Shown here: piece by piece, positions 9,164-17,952 of the stretch
How the letters are laid out: each line of letters begins with the position of its first letter
Numbering within the stretch: the first letter of the stretch is position 1
Assembly (NCBI RefSeq): GCF_900458895.1
Contig: NZ_LR962863.1
Coordinates: forward strand, 2,232,001-2,296,000
Direction of reading: 5' to 3'
DNA from: Staphylococcus schleiferi
Lineage (GTDB): Bacteria; Bacillota; Bacilli; Staphylococcales; Staphylococcaceae
Length of the DNA stretch: 64,000 bases
Made by a program: the position numbers and the translations under genes
Notes under the pieces: model-generated
Told to the model about the DNA's origin: nothing
Database searches by the model: none
Seen by the model: only the letters and a program-made list of their open reading frames with translations

Positions 9164-9369
9164 TGCATGTCCCTCCATCAAACATAATCTCTCAAATACA
9201 AGTGAAGAATAAAAATTGATTTGAAAGACGCCTTCCCAATCAGTAAGAATGATAAGAAGTAAGACACGCCTCATTCAAAGCGAATGCCCAATCCTATCCT
9301 TAACGGCAACATGATCTTTTGTGCCCTTTCATATGGGCAAGACGCATGGTTCACTCAATCACTAATTGA

Positions 9370-10668
9370 TTAATTTAACTCATTCAAAAGATTAATAATA
9401 GTACTTTTTATCTCGAGATCTTCAATATTAATAATGAGCTCTTTAGGATAATAGAGCTTATAGTCTTCACGTTTAATACCTGTAATACTTGAAATAATGA
9501 GCGATTGGCTACTGATTTCTCGAATACTACCATTATTTTGTAATAAATGTATCGGTTGTCTATTAGATCCAGGTCGGTCATAATCATAAGGTAAGTCTGA
9601 AAATGAATCACTGACAAAATAATAGTCAGGGTCAATACCTGCCTGTTGAAATAAATCGCGCAACTCAGTAATCGTAATGATTGAACCATCAAATGGTAGA
9701 TATTTAAATAAATCACGATTAATAAAGCGACGCGACAAATCACTTAAAATCGGATCGGTTTCTTCCATCCATTCTTTTAAGTAATATGTAACATCTGTTT
9801 CATCTAATTTAATATATTCTTCAACTGTTGCTCTATTCTCAAAAAAAGGCACAAAATCTCTTGGAGAGATTTTAAAAGCGTAGCCTTGTTCATATAAGTA
9901 TTTCGCGCGTTTAAAACAATGATTAAGTAAAACCTCTCCACCCCGACTTACAGGGTGAAAGTAGATTTGCCAATACATTTGATAACGACTCATAATAAAG
10001 TTTTCAACGGCATGCATTCCGCTCTCTTTAATCAGTACCTCATCTTTCGAAGGTCGCATCAATCTTAAAATGCGCTCCATATCAAACATACCATAAGACA
10101 CACCCGTGAAATAAGCATCTCGTTGTAAGTAATCCATTCGATCTGCATCAATTTGTGATGAAATCATTGAAATAACTAACTTATTGTCATGCGTTTTATT
10201 AATCACTTCGGCGACTTCATTTGGAAAAGTATCACTGACACGTTTCAGTACCTTATTGACTTCCGTGTCTCCTACAATAATCGCCTGAGTATATGCTTCA
10301 TGGTCTGTATCAAATATTTTTTCAAAACTATGGGAAAATGGCCCATGTCCTAAGTCGTGTAACAAGGCCGCGCACATCGCTAGTGGTCGATCTGCATCAT
10401 CCCACTCTGGCCGTCCTCTAAACGATTCGTCAATCATGCGTCGAACAATCTCATAAACGCCAAGTGAGTGACCAAAACGGCTATGTTCAGCAGTATGAAA
10501 TGCTAAATTGAGTGTACCGAGCTGTTTAATTCGGCGTAACCTCTGGAATTCTTTCGTTTTGATTAAATCCCAAATCAATTGATCTTGTACGTGTATATAG
10601 CGATGAATTGGATCTTTGAAAACTTTTTCTTCTGGTAATTTACGTGCTGCATAAGTTGATTTCGTCAA
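9370..10668 (-). CDS. ywfO: HD-domain phosphohydrolase (YwfO-like, dGTPase-related)
   Basis: This 432-residue protein belongs to the HD superfamily related to dNTP triphosphohydrolases. The metal-binding residues are visible: His in AEHSRFGHSLG, the HD pair in AALLHDLGHGPFSHSFE (near residues 96-112), and Asp in SSQIDADRMDYLQRDAYFTG. The start codon is TTG at 10668 (TTG ACG AAA), fixed by TAAGGAGG 8 bases upstream. It is annotated as an HD superfamily phosphohydrolase in Bacillales; the nucleotide substrate cannot be told from sequence. Confidence 0.9.
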   Translation of the reverse strand: MTKSTYAARKLPEEKVFKDPIHRYIHVQDQLIWDLIKTKEFQRLRRIKQLGTLNLAFHTAEHSRFGHSLGVYEIVRRMIDESFRGRPEWDDADRPLAMCAALLHDLGHGPFSHSFEKIFDTDHEAYTQAIIVGDTEVNKVLKRVSDTFPNEVAEVINKTHDNKLVISMISSQIDADRMDYLQRDAYFTGVSYGMFDMERILRLMRPSKDEVLIKESGMHAVENFIMSRYQMYWQIYFHPVSRGGEVLLNHCFKRAKYLYEQGYAFKISPRDFVPFFENRATVEEYIKLDETDVTYYLKEWMEETDPILSDLSRRFINRDLFKYLPFDGSIITITELRDLFQQAGIDPDYYFVSDSFSDLPYDYDRPGSNRQPIHLLQNNGSIREISSQSLIISSITGIKREDYKLYYPKELIINIEDLEIKSTIINLLNELN

Positions 10669-10693
10669 TCGAAAATCCTCCTTAATCGCAATT

Positions 10694-11173
10694 TTATCTC
10701 AGTCTTTTTTTCATAAGGGCGAGATGCATCGTTTCACCATACATCACATGTTCATATGTACGTAATACTTCAAAGACTTCTTGTTCATAAAATGCGACAC
10801 CTTTTTCATTTTGCGTATCGACTTCAAGGTAGACAGCATCATATTGACCATCGTAGTGCGAAAGTCCTTTTTCTAACAATAAACGTCCATAACCTTTATT
10901 TTGTGAATGTGGACGCACATAATGCGCTGATAAATAAAGTTCGCTTCCTTGTATAAAGTTAGCGAAACCTACTACTTCTTTATCTTCAATTGCGACAATA
11001 AAGAGTTGGTCTTCTAATCTTTTACGCAAATGCTCTTCGTTATATGAAGCCGCGAGTAATTCGTTCACAGTGGAAGCCGCATAAATATTCAAATACGTAT
11101 TGTACCACGCTTTGGTCGCAACATCGCGGATACCAATGACATCATCAGGTGTAGCAATTCTTACTTCATACAT
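10694..11173 (-). CDS. GNAT family N-acetyltransferase
   Basis: The 159-residue protein has the GNAT fold. IRDVATKAWYNTY lies at the N-terminus, and motif A (acetyl-CoA binding) reads VRPHSQNKGYGRLLLEKGL near residues 87-105, followed by YLEVDTQNEKGVAFYEQEVFEV. It is a cytoplasmic acetyltransferase of unknown acceptor. The start ATG 11173 has GGAG about 11 bases upstream, which is slightly long. It ends 25 bases before the HD phosphohydrolase gene and could be co-transcribed with it. Confidence 0.88.
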   Translation of the reverse strand: MYEVRIATPDDVIGIRDVATKAWYNTYLNIYAASTVNELLAASYNEEHLRKRLEDQLFIVAIEDKEVVGFANFIQGSELYLSAHYVRPHSQNKGYGRLLLEKGLSHYDGQYDAVYLEVDTQNEKGVAFYEQEVFEVLRTYEHVMYGETMHLALMKKRLR

Positions 11174-11261
11174 TCAACATTTCGCTCCTTACTTGCATTA
11201 TAGAATACATACTATTATACCATAAATGCACAATTAAATAGGATTGAAAATATTTATTTCG

Positions 11262-11798
11262 TCACGCGTAAAACTGGTTCCAACGCTTTGCCTCTTTCAT
11301 TGCATAGTTATCATCACGAATATCACCAGGACGTTCTGCATAGCCAATTAAATAATCTTGTAAGTGTGCACCTAAATACTGCAAACTATATTCAATCTGT
11401 TGCACACAAGGTAGCGCTTTAATTCTAGGGCTATCGCCACCCACAATAATTAATCTAAAGTTGATTTTCGCCATTTTTTCTTTAAAATCAACGTAACGCG
11501 GATCTTGTAATGTTTCCGACCAATGGTCAATAAATGATTTTAATGTCGCACTCACACTGTACCAATAAACCGGTGAAGCAAATATCACTTCATCGCTTTG
11601 TAGTACTTTATCAATGACTTCTTGATAGTCATCATTGTAATCCAGTATCGTTTCATGTTGATGTCTGACATCTCTCACTGGATTAAACTTTAATTTTGTC
11701 AAATTAATCCATTCATGGTCGTGCCCGTTTAATGCTTCTTTAACCAGTGCAGCCGTATTGCCGTGATCTCGACTTCCCCCGAATAGCACCGTAATCAT
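11262..11798 (-). CDS. NADPH-dependent FMN reductase / NAD(P)H oxidoreductase
   Basis: The 178-residue flavodoxin-fold protein has the phosphate-binding loop GGSRDHGNTAALV at residues 7-19, and the ASPVYWYSVSATLKSFIDHW segment near 78-97 that contacts the isoalloxazine and dimer partner in this family. It likely reduces flavins or quinones using NAD(P)H in the cytoplasm. It stands alone between two terminator-bounded genes. Confidence 0.88.
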   Translation of the reverse strand: MITVLFGGSRDHGNTAALVKEALNGHDHEWINLTKLKFNPVRDVRHQHETILDYNDDYQEVIDKVLQSDEVIFASPVYWYSVSATLKSFIDHWSETLQDPRYVDFKEKMAKINFRLIIVGGDSPRIKALPCVQQIEYSLQYLGAHLQDYLIGYAERPGDIRDDNYAMKEAKRWNQFYA

Positions 11799-11920
11799 AA
11801 AATATCATCCCTTTTACTTTTTTGAATGTATGAATACTATTCCCATGTAAAGCGCTAAATATGCATGAATTCCTTTATCTTGCATGTGGACAACATTTTC
11901 AAAACCGGCAATAACTCATA

Positions 11921-11957
11921 AAAAAAGGCTAAGACACCATCACGTCTTAACCTTTTT
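11921..11957 (-). terminator. Terminator of the DUF1450 gene
   Basis: AAAAAAGGCTAAGAC (11921-11935) pairs with GTCTTAACCTTTTT (11944-11957), with one mismatch and an 8-base loop. T tracts on both strands allow bidirectional use. The DUF1450 gene ends 122 bases upstream of it. Confidence 0.75.
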
Positions 11958-12078
11958 AAGGATTTAAAATGACATCATTATTTCTAGGTACGCCACACCA
12001 TAAAACAACTTTGTATCCGTACATGCCTGTTGCCATTTCTCTCTTATTTATTTTGAATCAATTCAATGATTTAATCGC

Positions 12079-12411
12079 TTATTGACGTTTAGCGAGTTTT
12101 TCTTTCAGCTTACGATCTTGTTCTTCTTTTCGACGCTTACGCTCCTCATTACGCTTTCTGAGACGTTCTTCTTCCTCTGGATCTCTTGGTTTTTGAAGTT
12201 GTTTCGTCACCTTTTCCATCAATTCTTCCTCAGTTTGCGCAGCGAGTGGTCGATTGTTCACAAACGCAAAAGTTTTACGTCTTCCTGGTCCGCAATATGA
12301 TTGACAGCCCACTTCAATTTCCGCTTCAGGGTCTAACTTTTTAAGCTTTTGCGTCAATGTTTTAATGTTAACCGCTTGGCAATCATCGCAAACCATGAAT
12401 TTATTTTTCAC
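12079..12411 (-). CDS. DUF1450 domain protein (YuzB-like)
   Basis: The 110-residue protein has four cysteines in the pattern CDDC (residues 8-11) and CQSYC (about 37-41), typical of the DUF1450/YuzB thioredoxin-like family. A low-complexity, Lys/Glu/Arg-rich tail follows (about residues 72-110) and probably forms a charged helix. The charged tail is the odd part, as the core family is about 75-80 residues. Function is unknown; the cysteine arrangement suggests metal or Fe-S binding, which is inference. Confidence 0.82.
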   Translation of the reverse strand: MKNKFMVCDDCQAVNIKTLTQKLKKLDPEAEIEVGCQSYCGPGRRKTFAFVNNRPLAAQTEEELMEKVTKQLQKPRDPEEEERLRKRNEERKRRKEEQDRKLKEKLAKRQ

Positions 12412-12573
12412 TTTAGCGTCCCACCTCTCAATTTTTTAGCTCTATCCATTTTACTCTTTTTTCAATATTTTTCAAGTTACAAATCTTTAGAGATATTGAA
12501 CGTCAACCCCTATTTATACGCCACTTAAAAAACTTTATTAAGACCGTCCTTCGCCCAACGTTAAAGTTCCCAT

Positions 12574-12620
12574 AAAAAAGGAGTGGAACAGAAATCGGTT
12601 TAATTTCGTTGTTCCACTCC
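12574..12620 (-). terminator. lipL terminator, repeat-type hairpin
   Basis: GGAGTGGAAC (12580-12589) pairs perfectly with GTTCCACTCC (12611-12620), and the inner words CAGAAAT and ATTTCGTTG also pair partly. On the minus strand TTTTTT follows the stem, so it terminates the lipL transcript. The words resemble the dispersed hairpins at 2153 and 14813. Confidence 0.8.
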
Positions 12621-12768
12621 AGCAAAAATGACTAGAATTGAGTAAAGCCTGCTTTAAGCATATGTGCAATCCAGTCAGTTACTGCTTTTATTTTATTTAA
12701 AACTTTTCGGAGATCGAACTCTCACTATGTCTCATTAATATCGATCATTTGAATCAATACAGCACTAT

Positions 12769-13605
12769 TTATTCCATTTTTGCATTCATTTTCGCGTTAC
12801 GCGCTAACATTCGTTCATAATACCCTTCATAGCGCTCCCATTCAAATGAAGTAATCGGATCCATATTCAGTGTACCGCCCAAATCTTTAATCGCATAAAG
12901 CAATTTAAACATGACCTCTTGTACAGTTAAAGAATGACCTAAAAGTTCTTCCAAAGATGCCATACAATCTGGCTCAATGCTTGGATACGTAAACTTTGTC
13001 TTCTCACCTTGAAGCGCATGTTCGTAAAATGCACGCATTAATTCAGCACGTTCACTGCCTGAGCCTTCAACACAAAGATAAATTTGCACAGCTATTCCAC
13101 CCCGTACACGCCGTTGTGAGATGCCAGCAAACTTTTTATTATTGATACTCAAATCAAACTTACCTGGGCAATAAGAATGTTGAATTTCGTGTGTATCTAT
13201 GTCTACATTTTCGTCTTCAAACATTTTGCTAATTAATAAGTACATCACTGTAAAAGCTTCATCGATAGAGGTTTCCGTTTTACCTTTAAACATCAGTGAA
13301 ATATTTAATACACCCTGATCTAAAACAACACCTAAACCACCTGAATTACGGACAATCGCATTATAACCGCGTGTATCTGTCAAATAACGAATACCGTCTT
13401 GCAAATGAGGGAGTCGCGAATCGTGAATACCTAAAATCACTGTATGTTGATGAACCCATGTTCTTACTACATTCGGAGATAAATCTTTGCCCACACTTTC
13501 CGAAAACGTATCATCAAAAGCAAATGATTGCATAGGCGCTAAACCAGAAGAATGGTCAACATAGCGCCATGTGTGGTCATTAAAATACTTTGATGTTAAG
13601 TCCAT
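12769..13605 (-). CDS. lipL: Lipoyl/octanoyl amidotransferase LipL
   Basis: This 278-residue BPL/LplA/LipB-family protein is taken as LipL because the gene directly follows pta, as in S. aureus. LipL transfers octanoyl or lipoyl groups from GcvH to the E2 subunits of 2-oxoacid dehydrogenases through a thioester on an active-site cysteine. The cysteine is visible at residue 146 in HSYCPGKFDLSI, followed by the lysine region NNKKFAGISQRRVRGG. The substrate loop RNSGGLGVVLDQGVLN spans about residues 87-102. Its start overlaps the pta stop by one base, so the two are translationally coupled. Confidence 0.9.
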   Translation of the reverse strand: MDLTSKYFNDHTWRYVDHSSGLAPMQSFAFDDTFSESVGKDLSPNVVRTWVHQHTVILGIHDSRLPHLQDGIRYLTDTRGYNAIVRNSGGLGVVLDQGVLNISLMFKGKTETSIDEAFTVMYLLISKMFEDENVDIDTHEIQHSYCPGKFDLSINNKKFAGISQRRVRGGIAVQIYLCVEGSGSERAELMRAFYEHALQGEKTKFTYPSIEPDCMASLEELLGHSLTVQEVMFKLLYAIKDLGGTLNMDPITSFEWERYEGYYERMLARNAKMNAKME

Positions 13606-14594
13606 TATTGTAAACTTTGTGCAGCAGTAATAATAGATAAATTATAAACGTCTTCAGTTGAACAGCCGCGTGATAAATCGTTTACTGGTGAATTAAGTCC
13701 TTGAAGTACAGGTCCTACTGCATCGTAGCCACCTAAACGTTGAGCAATTTTATAACCAATATTACCTGCTTCTAAGCTTGGGAATAAGAATACATTTGCA
13801 TCACCTTGAATTTGTGCACCTGGTGCTTTTTTCTTCGCAACTTCTGGTACGATTGCAGCATCGAATTGGAATTCGCCATCAATAACAACGTTAGAAAGTC
13901 CTTCAGAAGCTATTTTTTCTTGAGCAAGTTGAACAGCTTCTACAACTTTTTCTGTATCATCTGATTTTGCTGAACCTTTTGTTGAAAAACTTAACATAGC
14001 TACGCGAGGATCCATACCAAAGCTTTGTGCTGTTTTGGCACTTTCAACCGCGATTTCTGCTAAATCTGATGCGCCTAATTCTGGATTGATGGCACAATCA
14101 CCAAAAATAAATTGTTGATCTTCTTTAATCATAAAGAACACACCAGAAGTTTTAGATACACCTGGTTTTGTTTTAATGATTTGAAGTGCAGGGCGTACTG
14201 TATCTGCAGTCGAATGTGCTGCACCGCTCACTAATCCATCTGCATAACCTGCGTAAACAAGCATTGTACCGAAGTAGTTCACATCGTTTAAGAACGATTG
14301 CGCTTGTTCTTCAGTTGCTTTACCTTTACGTCTTTCCACAAATTTCTCAACTAATTCAGCTTTTAAGTCACTGTTTTCAGGGTGAATAACTTTTAAGCCT
14401 TCAATATTTAAAGATTTGTCAGCTGCTAATGCATTAATTTTGTCTACATCCCCTAAAACGATTGGTGTGACATAATCAGAACCTTGCAATTCTACAGCTG
14501 CTGTTAATACACGCTCATCTTCACCTTCTGGTAATACGATACGCACATTTTTACCAGAAAGTTTGTCTTTTAAAACATCTAATAAACTAGACAT
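13605..14594 (-). CDS. pta: Phosphate acetyltransferase
   Basis: This enzyme interconverts acetyl-CoA and acetyl phosphate in overflow metabolism with acetate kinase. The 329-residue protein is the short, catalytic-domain-only form. Visible family segments are VRIVLPEGEDERVLTAAVEL at the N-terminus, GLVSGAAHSTADTVRPALQIIKT near 130, and the C-terminal VLQGLNSPVNDLSRGCSTEDVYN. AGGAGG lies 7 bases before ATG 14594. It is transcribed divergently from hemQ, with the repeat-rich 14595-14908 interval between them. Confidence 0.96.
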   Translation of the reverse strand: MSSLLDVLKDKLSGKNVRIVLPEGEDERVLTAAVELQGSDYVTPIVLGDVDKINALAADKSLNIEGLKVIHPENSDLKAELVEKFVERRKGKATEEQAQSFLNDVNYFGTMLVYAGYADGLVSGAAHSTADTVRPALQIIKTKPGVSKTSGVFFMIKEDQQFIFGDCAINPELGASDLAEIAVESAKTAQSFGMDPRVAMLSFSTKGSAKSDDTEKVVEAVQLAQEKIASEGLSNVVIDGEFQFDAAIVPEVAKKKAPGAQIQGDANVFLFPSLEAGNIGYKIAQRLGGYDAVGPVLQGLNSPVNDLSRGCSTEDVYNLSIITAAQSLQ

Positions 14595-14689
14595 CGTTGT
14601 CCTCCTCTGCTTTCCTTCTCAATAATTTCCACCTATTATTATACGTTATTTAAACGTAGATTTCCATGCCACTCGCTTGTAAATCTAGG

Positions 14690-14862
14690 GATGAGGCGAC
14701 CTAGTCAAATCTATTTCTGTCCTGCATGTTTATTTTTTCATAAACTCTAGTGAGCGCAGTAGATGGCTCGATTGCGCCTTCGCTTTATCAAGCTTTGCGC
14801 AACCCTAGTCATCTTTGCCGGGGCAGGACGACGAAATCAAATAGATTTCTGTCCTGCTCCCT
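14690..14862. repeat. Compound intergenic repeat in the pta-hemQ divergent region
   Basis: The segment contains ATTTCTGTCCTGC twice (near 14711 and 14848). The second copy forms a hairpin with GCAGGACGACGAAATC (14824-14839) across a short AAAT loop. Between them lies GCGCAGT...ATTGCGC and a further partial copy with GCTTTGCGCAACCCTAGTCATC. It resembles the hairpin family that ends other transcripts here, but this copy lies between divergent starts, where no terminator is needed for pta. No gene is seen in this interval. Confidence 0.6.
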
Positions 14863-14908
14863 TTATGATAAAATTTAATTATAATTCTATTTCTAAGGAG
14901 TGTTCTGA

Positions 14909-15661
14909 ATGAGTCATGCAGCAGAGACTTTAGATGGTTGGTACAGTTTGCATTTATTTTATGCGATAGATTGGGCTTCTTGGCGTTTGGTTCCGGAGGC
15001 GGATCGTGAAGAAATGGTTACTGCTTTCCATCAATTACTCGATCGTTTTGATCAAGCGAAGTCAGATCATAGTGGCGATCAAGTGATTTACAATGTAACA
15101 GGACAAAAGGCTGATTTATTATTATGGTTTTTACGTCCAGAAATGAAGGATTTAACTGAAATTGAAAACGAGATTAATAAGTTAGCCATCGCTGACCATT
15201 TTATTCCTACATATTCATATGTTTCAGTGGTAGAGTTGAGTAATTATTTAGGTGGTGATTCAGAGGAGGATCCTTATGAAAATCCACATGTTAAAGCGCG
15301 ATTATATCCAGAATTACCGCATAAACAATATATTTGTTTCTACCCTATGAACAAACGTCGTAACGAAACATATAACTGGTATATGTTATCTATGGAAGAG
15401 CGTAAAAAGTTAATGTACAATCATGGTTTAATTGGTCGCAAATATGCCGGTAAAATCAAGCAATTTATTACGGGTTCTGTTGGATTCGATGATTTCGAAT
15501 GGGGCGTAACGTTATTTTCTGATGATGTACTACAATTCAAAAAAATTGTTTATGAAATGCGTTTTGATGAAACAACAGCACGCTATGGTGAATTTGGTAG
15601 TTTCTTTGTCGGCCACCATTTAGATAAAGAAGGCATTAATACTTTAATGGCGATTCAATAA
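14909..15661 (+). CDS. hemQ: Coproheme decarboxylase HemQ
   Basis: HemQ (chlorite-dismutase fold) performs the last step of the coproporphyrin-dependent heme pathway, decarboxylating coproheme III to heme b with peroxide. The 250-residue length equals S. aureus HemQ. Key residues fall at the published positions: Tyr145 in [18 protein letters not shown] and the axial His172 in [18 protein letters not shown]. The start [19 protein letters not shown] is preceded by AAGGAG. It is divergent from pta, as in S. aureus. Confidence 0.97.
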   Translation: MSHAAETLDGWYSLHLFYAIDWASWRLVPEADREEMVTAFHQLLDRFDQAKSDHSGDQVIYNVTGQKADLLLWFLRPEMKDLTEIENEINKLAIADHFIPTYSYVSVVELSNYLGGDSEEDPYENPHVKARLYPELPHKQYICFYPMNKRRNETYNWYMLSMEERKKLMYNHGLIGRKYAGKIKQFITGSVGFDDFEWGVTLFSDDVLQFKKIVYEMRFDETTARYGEFGSFFVGHHLDKEGINTLMAIQ

Positions 15662-15686
15662 TATAAGCTTAATAATAACGAGATGA

Positions 15687-15914
15687 ATGTGGCACGGATA
15701 CGCCTTGTATCCCATCATCGTTCACCTTTCATTTCGTGTACTTTTTAAAGCCACTCAACAATTGCTCACATTAAATTTTAATGAGGCTAGCGACATCTTT
15801 GTTCGTGCAACATTAATCGCCGGTGCGATTGCAGTAGGCCTTCTTATATCTGATCAAGTGGCCAAATCTTTTATTCGCAAACCTATTCAAATCTTAAAAT
15901 CACCTCAAAAATAA
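15687..15914 (+). CDS. Small putative membrane protein downstream of hemQ
   Basis: The 75-codon frame begins 26 bases after the hemQ stop and ends just before a strong terminator. The product has two hydrophobic stretches (about residues 8-28 and 40-57) and a basic C-terminus (SFIRKPIQILKSPQK). Codon choice resembles neighbouring genes. The ribosome-binding site is weak. I recognise no family; position suggests it is a real, hemQ-coupled small membrane protein. Confidence 0.55.
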   Translation: MWHGYALYPIIVHLSFRVLFKATQQLLTLNFNEASDIFVRATLIAGAIAVGLLISDQVAKSFIRKPIQILKSPQK

Positions 15915-15929
15915 ACCACGATTTTACAT

Positions 15930-15972
15930 AGCCCTGCAATGAATTGAATGCTATTCGTTTACAGGGCTTTTC
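15930..15972 (+). terminator. hemQ operon terminator
   Basis: AGCCCTG (15930-15936) pairs with CAGGGCT (15962-15968), with additional AT pairing inside, and TTTT follows. It lies 16 bases past the small membrane-protein stop, supporting hemQ and that gene as one transcript. The remaining bases to 16215 hold only the promoter region of the next gene. Confidence 0.75.
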
Positions 15973-16215
15973 CAAGCGCTAATATCTTTTTATGCTCTCT
16001 CACCTTGTTATACGCTATCTGCTTCTATATACTTCCACTTCTAAAATTTTTTTGATTCATACACACTCAAAATATAAAGCGTTTTCATTTTTCGGTTTAA
16101 CTTCGCTGTTTATTGCTGAAACCCTCTAGATACGCCATTAATGAATGTGCTATACTATTTTCAAATATGATACTACTTATGGGATGGTGTATTAAAAACA
16201 AAGGGGGGCAACATC

Positions 16216-17757
16216 ATGAATAACTCTAATGAGTCACGATTGTTGACGTTTTTTACAGAGAAAAAGAAGGATCCTTCTTATACGCTTGCACAGTTAATCG
16301 GGCTAGTATTAGGACCCCTTCTTTTTGCGTTAATTTTACTATTTGTTAGACCTGACGACTTATCTTTTAAAGGCATCTATGTACTCGCTATTACAGCTTG
16401 GATTGCCATTTGGTGGATTACTGAAGCAATTCCTATTCCTGCGACAAGTTTGTTACCTTTAGTTTTATTACCTTTAGGTTATGTCATGGATAGTGCCACG
16501 GTTTCTGCTCAATATGGGAATGATATTATTTATCTCTTTTTAGGTGGCTTTATTCTCGCTATCGCAATGGAACGTTGGGATTTACATACACGGATTGCCT
16601 TAACAATTATTAATAGCATTGGGACAAGTACAGGGCGTATTTTACTTGGTTTTATGTTAGCAACTGGCGGATTATCGATGTTTGTGTCGAATACAGCTGC
16701 CGTGATGATTATGATTCCTATCGGTTTAGCGATTATCAATGAAGCACATGCTTTAAAAACTGAAAATGATAATGAAGAAAGTATTTTAAAATTTGAGCGT
16801 GCACTCGTTTTAGGTATCGGCTATGCGGGAACGATTGGTGGACTCGGAACGCTTATCGGAACTCCACCTCTTATTATTTTAAAAGGCCAATATGCCTCAC
16901 ATTTTGGACAAGAATTAAGTTTTGGGAAATGGATGATTATTGGAATTCCAACTGTCATCTTGCTATTATTTCTTGCTTGGCTCTATTTTAAATTCATCGC
17001 CTTTCGTCATGATATGAAATCATTGCCAGGAGGCCAAAAGGTAATTAAAGATAAACTTGCTGAATTAGGCAAAATTAAATATGAAGAAAAAGTTGTATTT
17101 ATTGTTTTCTTAATTGCGAGCTTCTTGTGGATTTCACGTGAATTTTTACTTTCAAAATGGGGACCAACTCAACTGGTAGCAGATGGTACGATTGCGATGT
17201 TTGTGTCAATTTTACTCTTCTTAATTCCTGCAAAACATAAGCATAAACGTATTTTAGATTGGTCTATCGCAAAAGAATTACCATGGGGCGTGCTCATTCT
17301 ATTTGGCGGGGGCCTCGCACTCGCAAAAGGAATACAAGCAAGTGGACTTGCAAAATGGCTAGGAGAACAAATGACCTTATTGAAAGATGTAAGTCCTATC
17401 GTTATTGTTATCGTCATTACAGTGTTCATCTTATTTTTGACAGAGATTACATCGAATACGGCAACTGCGACGATGATCTTACCGATTCTCGCTACGTTAT
17501 CTGTTGCGATTGATGTACATCCATTATTATTAATGGTACCTGCTGCAATGGCTGCGAACTGTGCCTATATGTTACCAGTAGGCACACCACCAAATGCCAT
17601 TGTTTTTGGTACCGGCAAAATAGAAATTAAAGAAATGGCCGTCAAAGGCTTTATCATGAACTTAATCAGCATTGTTGTAATTATTGTCGTTGTCTATTTC
17701 TTATTACCTATTGTACTAGGTATAGATATTACACAAAGTTTGCCTATTAAAAAATAA
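16216..17757 (+). CDS. sdcS: DASS/SLC13 family sodium:dicarboxylate symporter (SdcS-like)
   Basis: The 513-residue polytopic protein is a member of the divalent anion:Na+ symporter family, the group of S. aureus SdcS that imports succinate, fumarate and malate. The two signature hairpin motifs are present: SNTAAVMIMIPIG near residue 158 and SNTATATMILPI near 413, each followed by its partner (GLGTLIGTPP and LPVGTPPNAIVFG). About 11 transmembrane segments are visible. The start has AAGGGGGG 7-8 bases upstream. It is monocistronic and ends at a strong terminator. The gene name is by similarity; substrate is inferred. Confidence 0.88.
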   Translation: MNNSNESRLLTFFTEKKKDPSYTLAQLIGLVLGPLLFALILLFVRPDDLSFKGIYVLAITAWIAIWWITEAIPIPATSLLPLVLLPLGYVMDSATVSAQYGNDIIYLFLGGFILAIAMERWDLHTRIALTIINSIGTSTGRILLGFMLATGGLSMFVSNTAAVMIMIPIGLAIINEAHALKTENDNEESILKFERALVLGIGYAGTIGGLGTLIGTPPLIILKGQYASHFGQELSFGKWMIIGIPTVILLLFLAWLYFKFIAFRHDMKSLPGGQKVIKDKLAELGKIKYEEKVVFIVFLIASFLWISREFLLSKWGPTQLVADGTIAMFVSILLFLIPAKHKHKRILDWSIAKELPWGVLILFGGGLALAKGIQASGLAKWLGEQMTLLKDVSPIVIVIVITVFILFLTEITSNTATATMILPILATLSVAIDVHPLLLMVPAAMAANCAYMLPVGTPPNAIVFGTGKIEIKEMAVKGFIMNLISIVVIIVVVYFLLPIVLGIDITQSLPIKK

Positions 17758-17801
17758 GACGACTGTTTAATAACTCATATCACTTATATTAAAATTAAAA
17801 A

Positions 17802-17845
17802 TGCCCTACAAAGTGTGCACTATATCTGTGCGACTTTGTAGGGCA
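17802..17845. terminator. Bidirectional terminator between sdcS-like and efflux genes
   Basis: TGCCCTACAAAGT (17802-17814) pairs perfectly with ACTTTGTAGGGCA (17833-17845), with A-rich sequence before the stem. It lies between convergent genes. Confidence 0.85.
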
Positions 17846-17952
17846 ATATCATAAATTTTATGAGGACTGTGATTCACAAAATTAATTAAGTAAAGCACAT
17901 CTCATTGATACACAACCTATCAAATTTTATAAGATAGTCGTTGTGATTATTT

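Noticed and set aside
9408-9743. 111-codon minus-strand frame inside the HD phosphohydrolase gene
   Set aside because: It is a same-strand shadow in another frame of a well-supported conserved gene.
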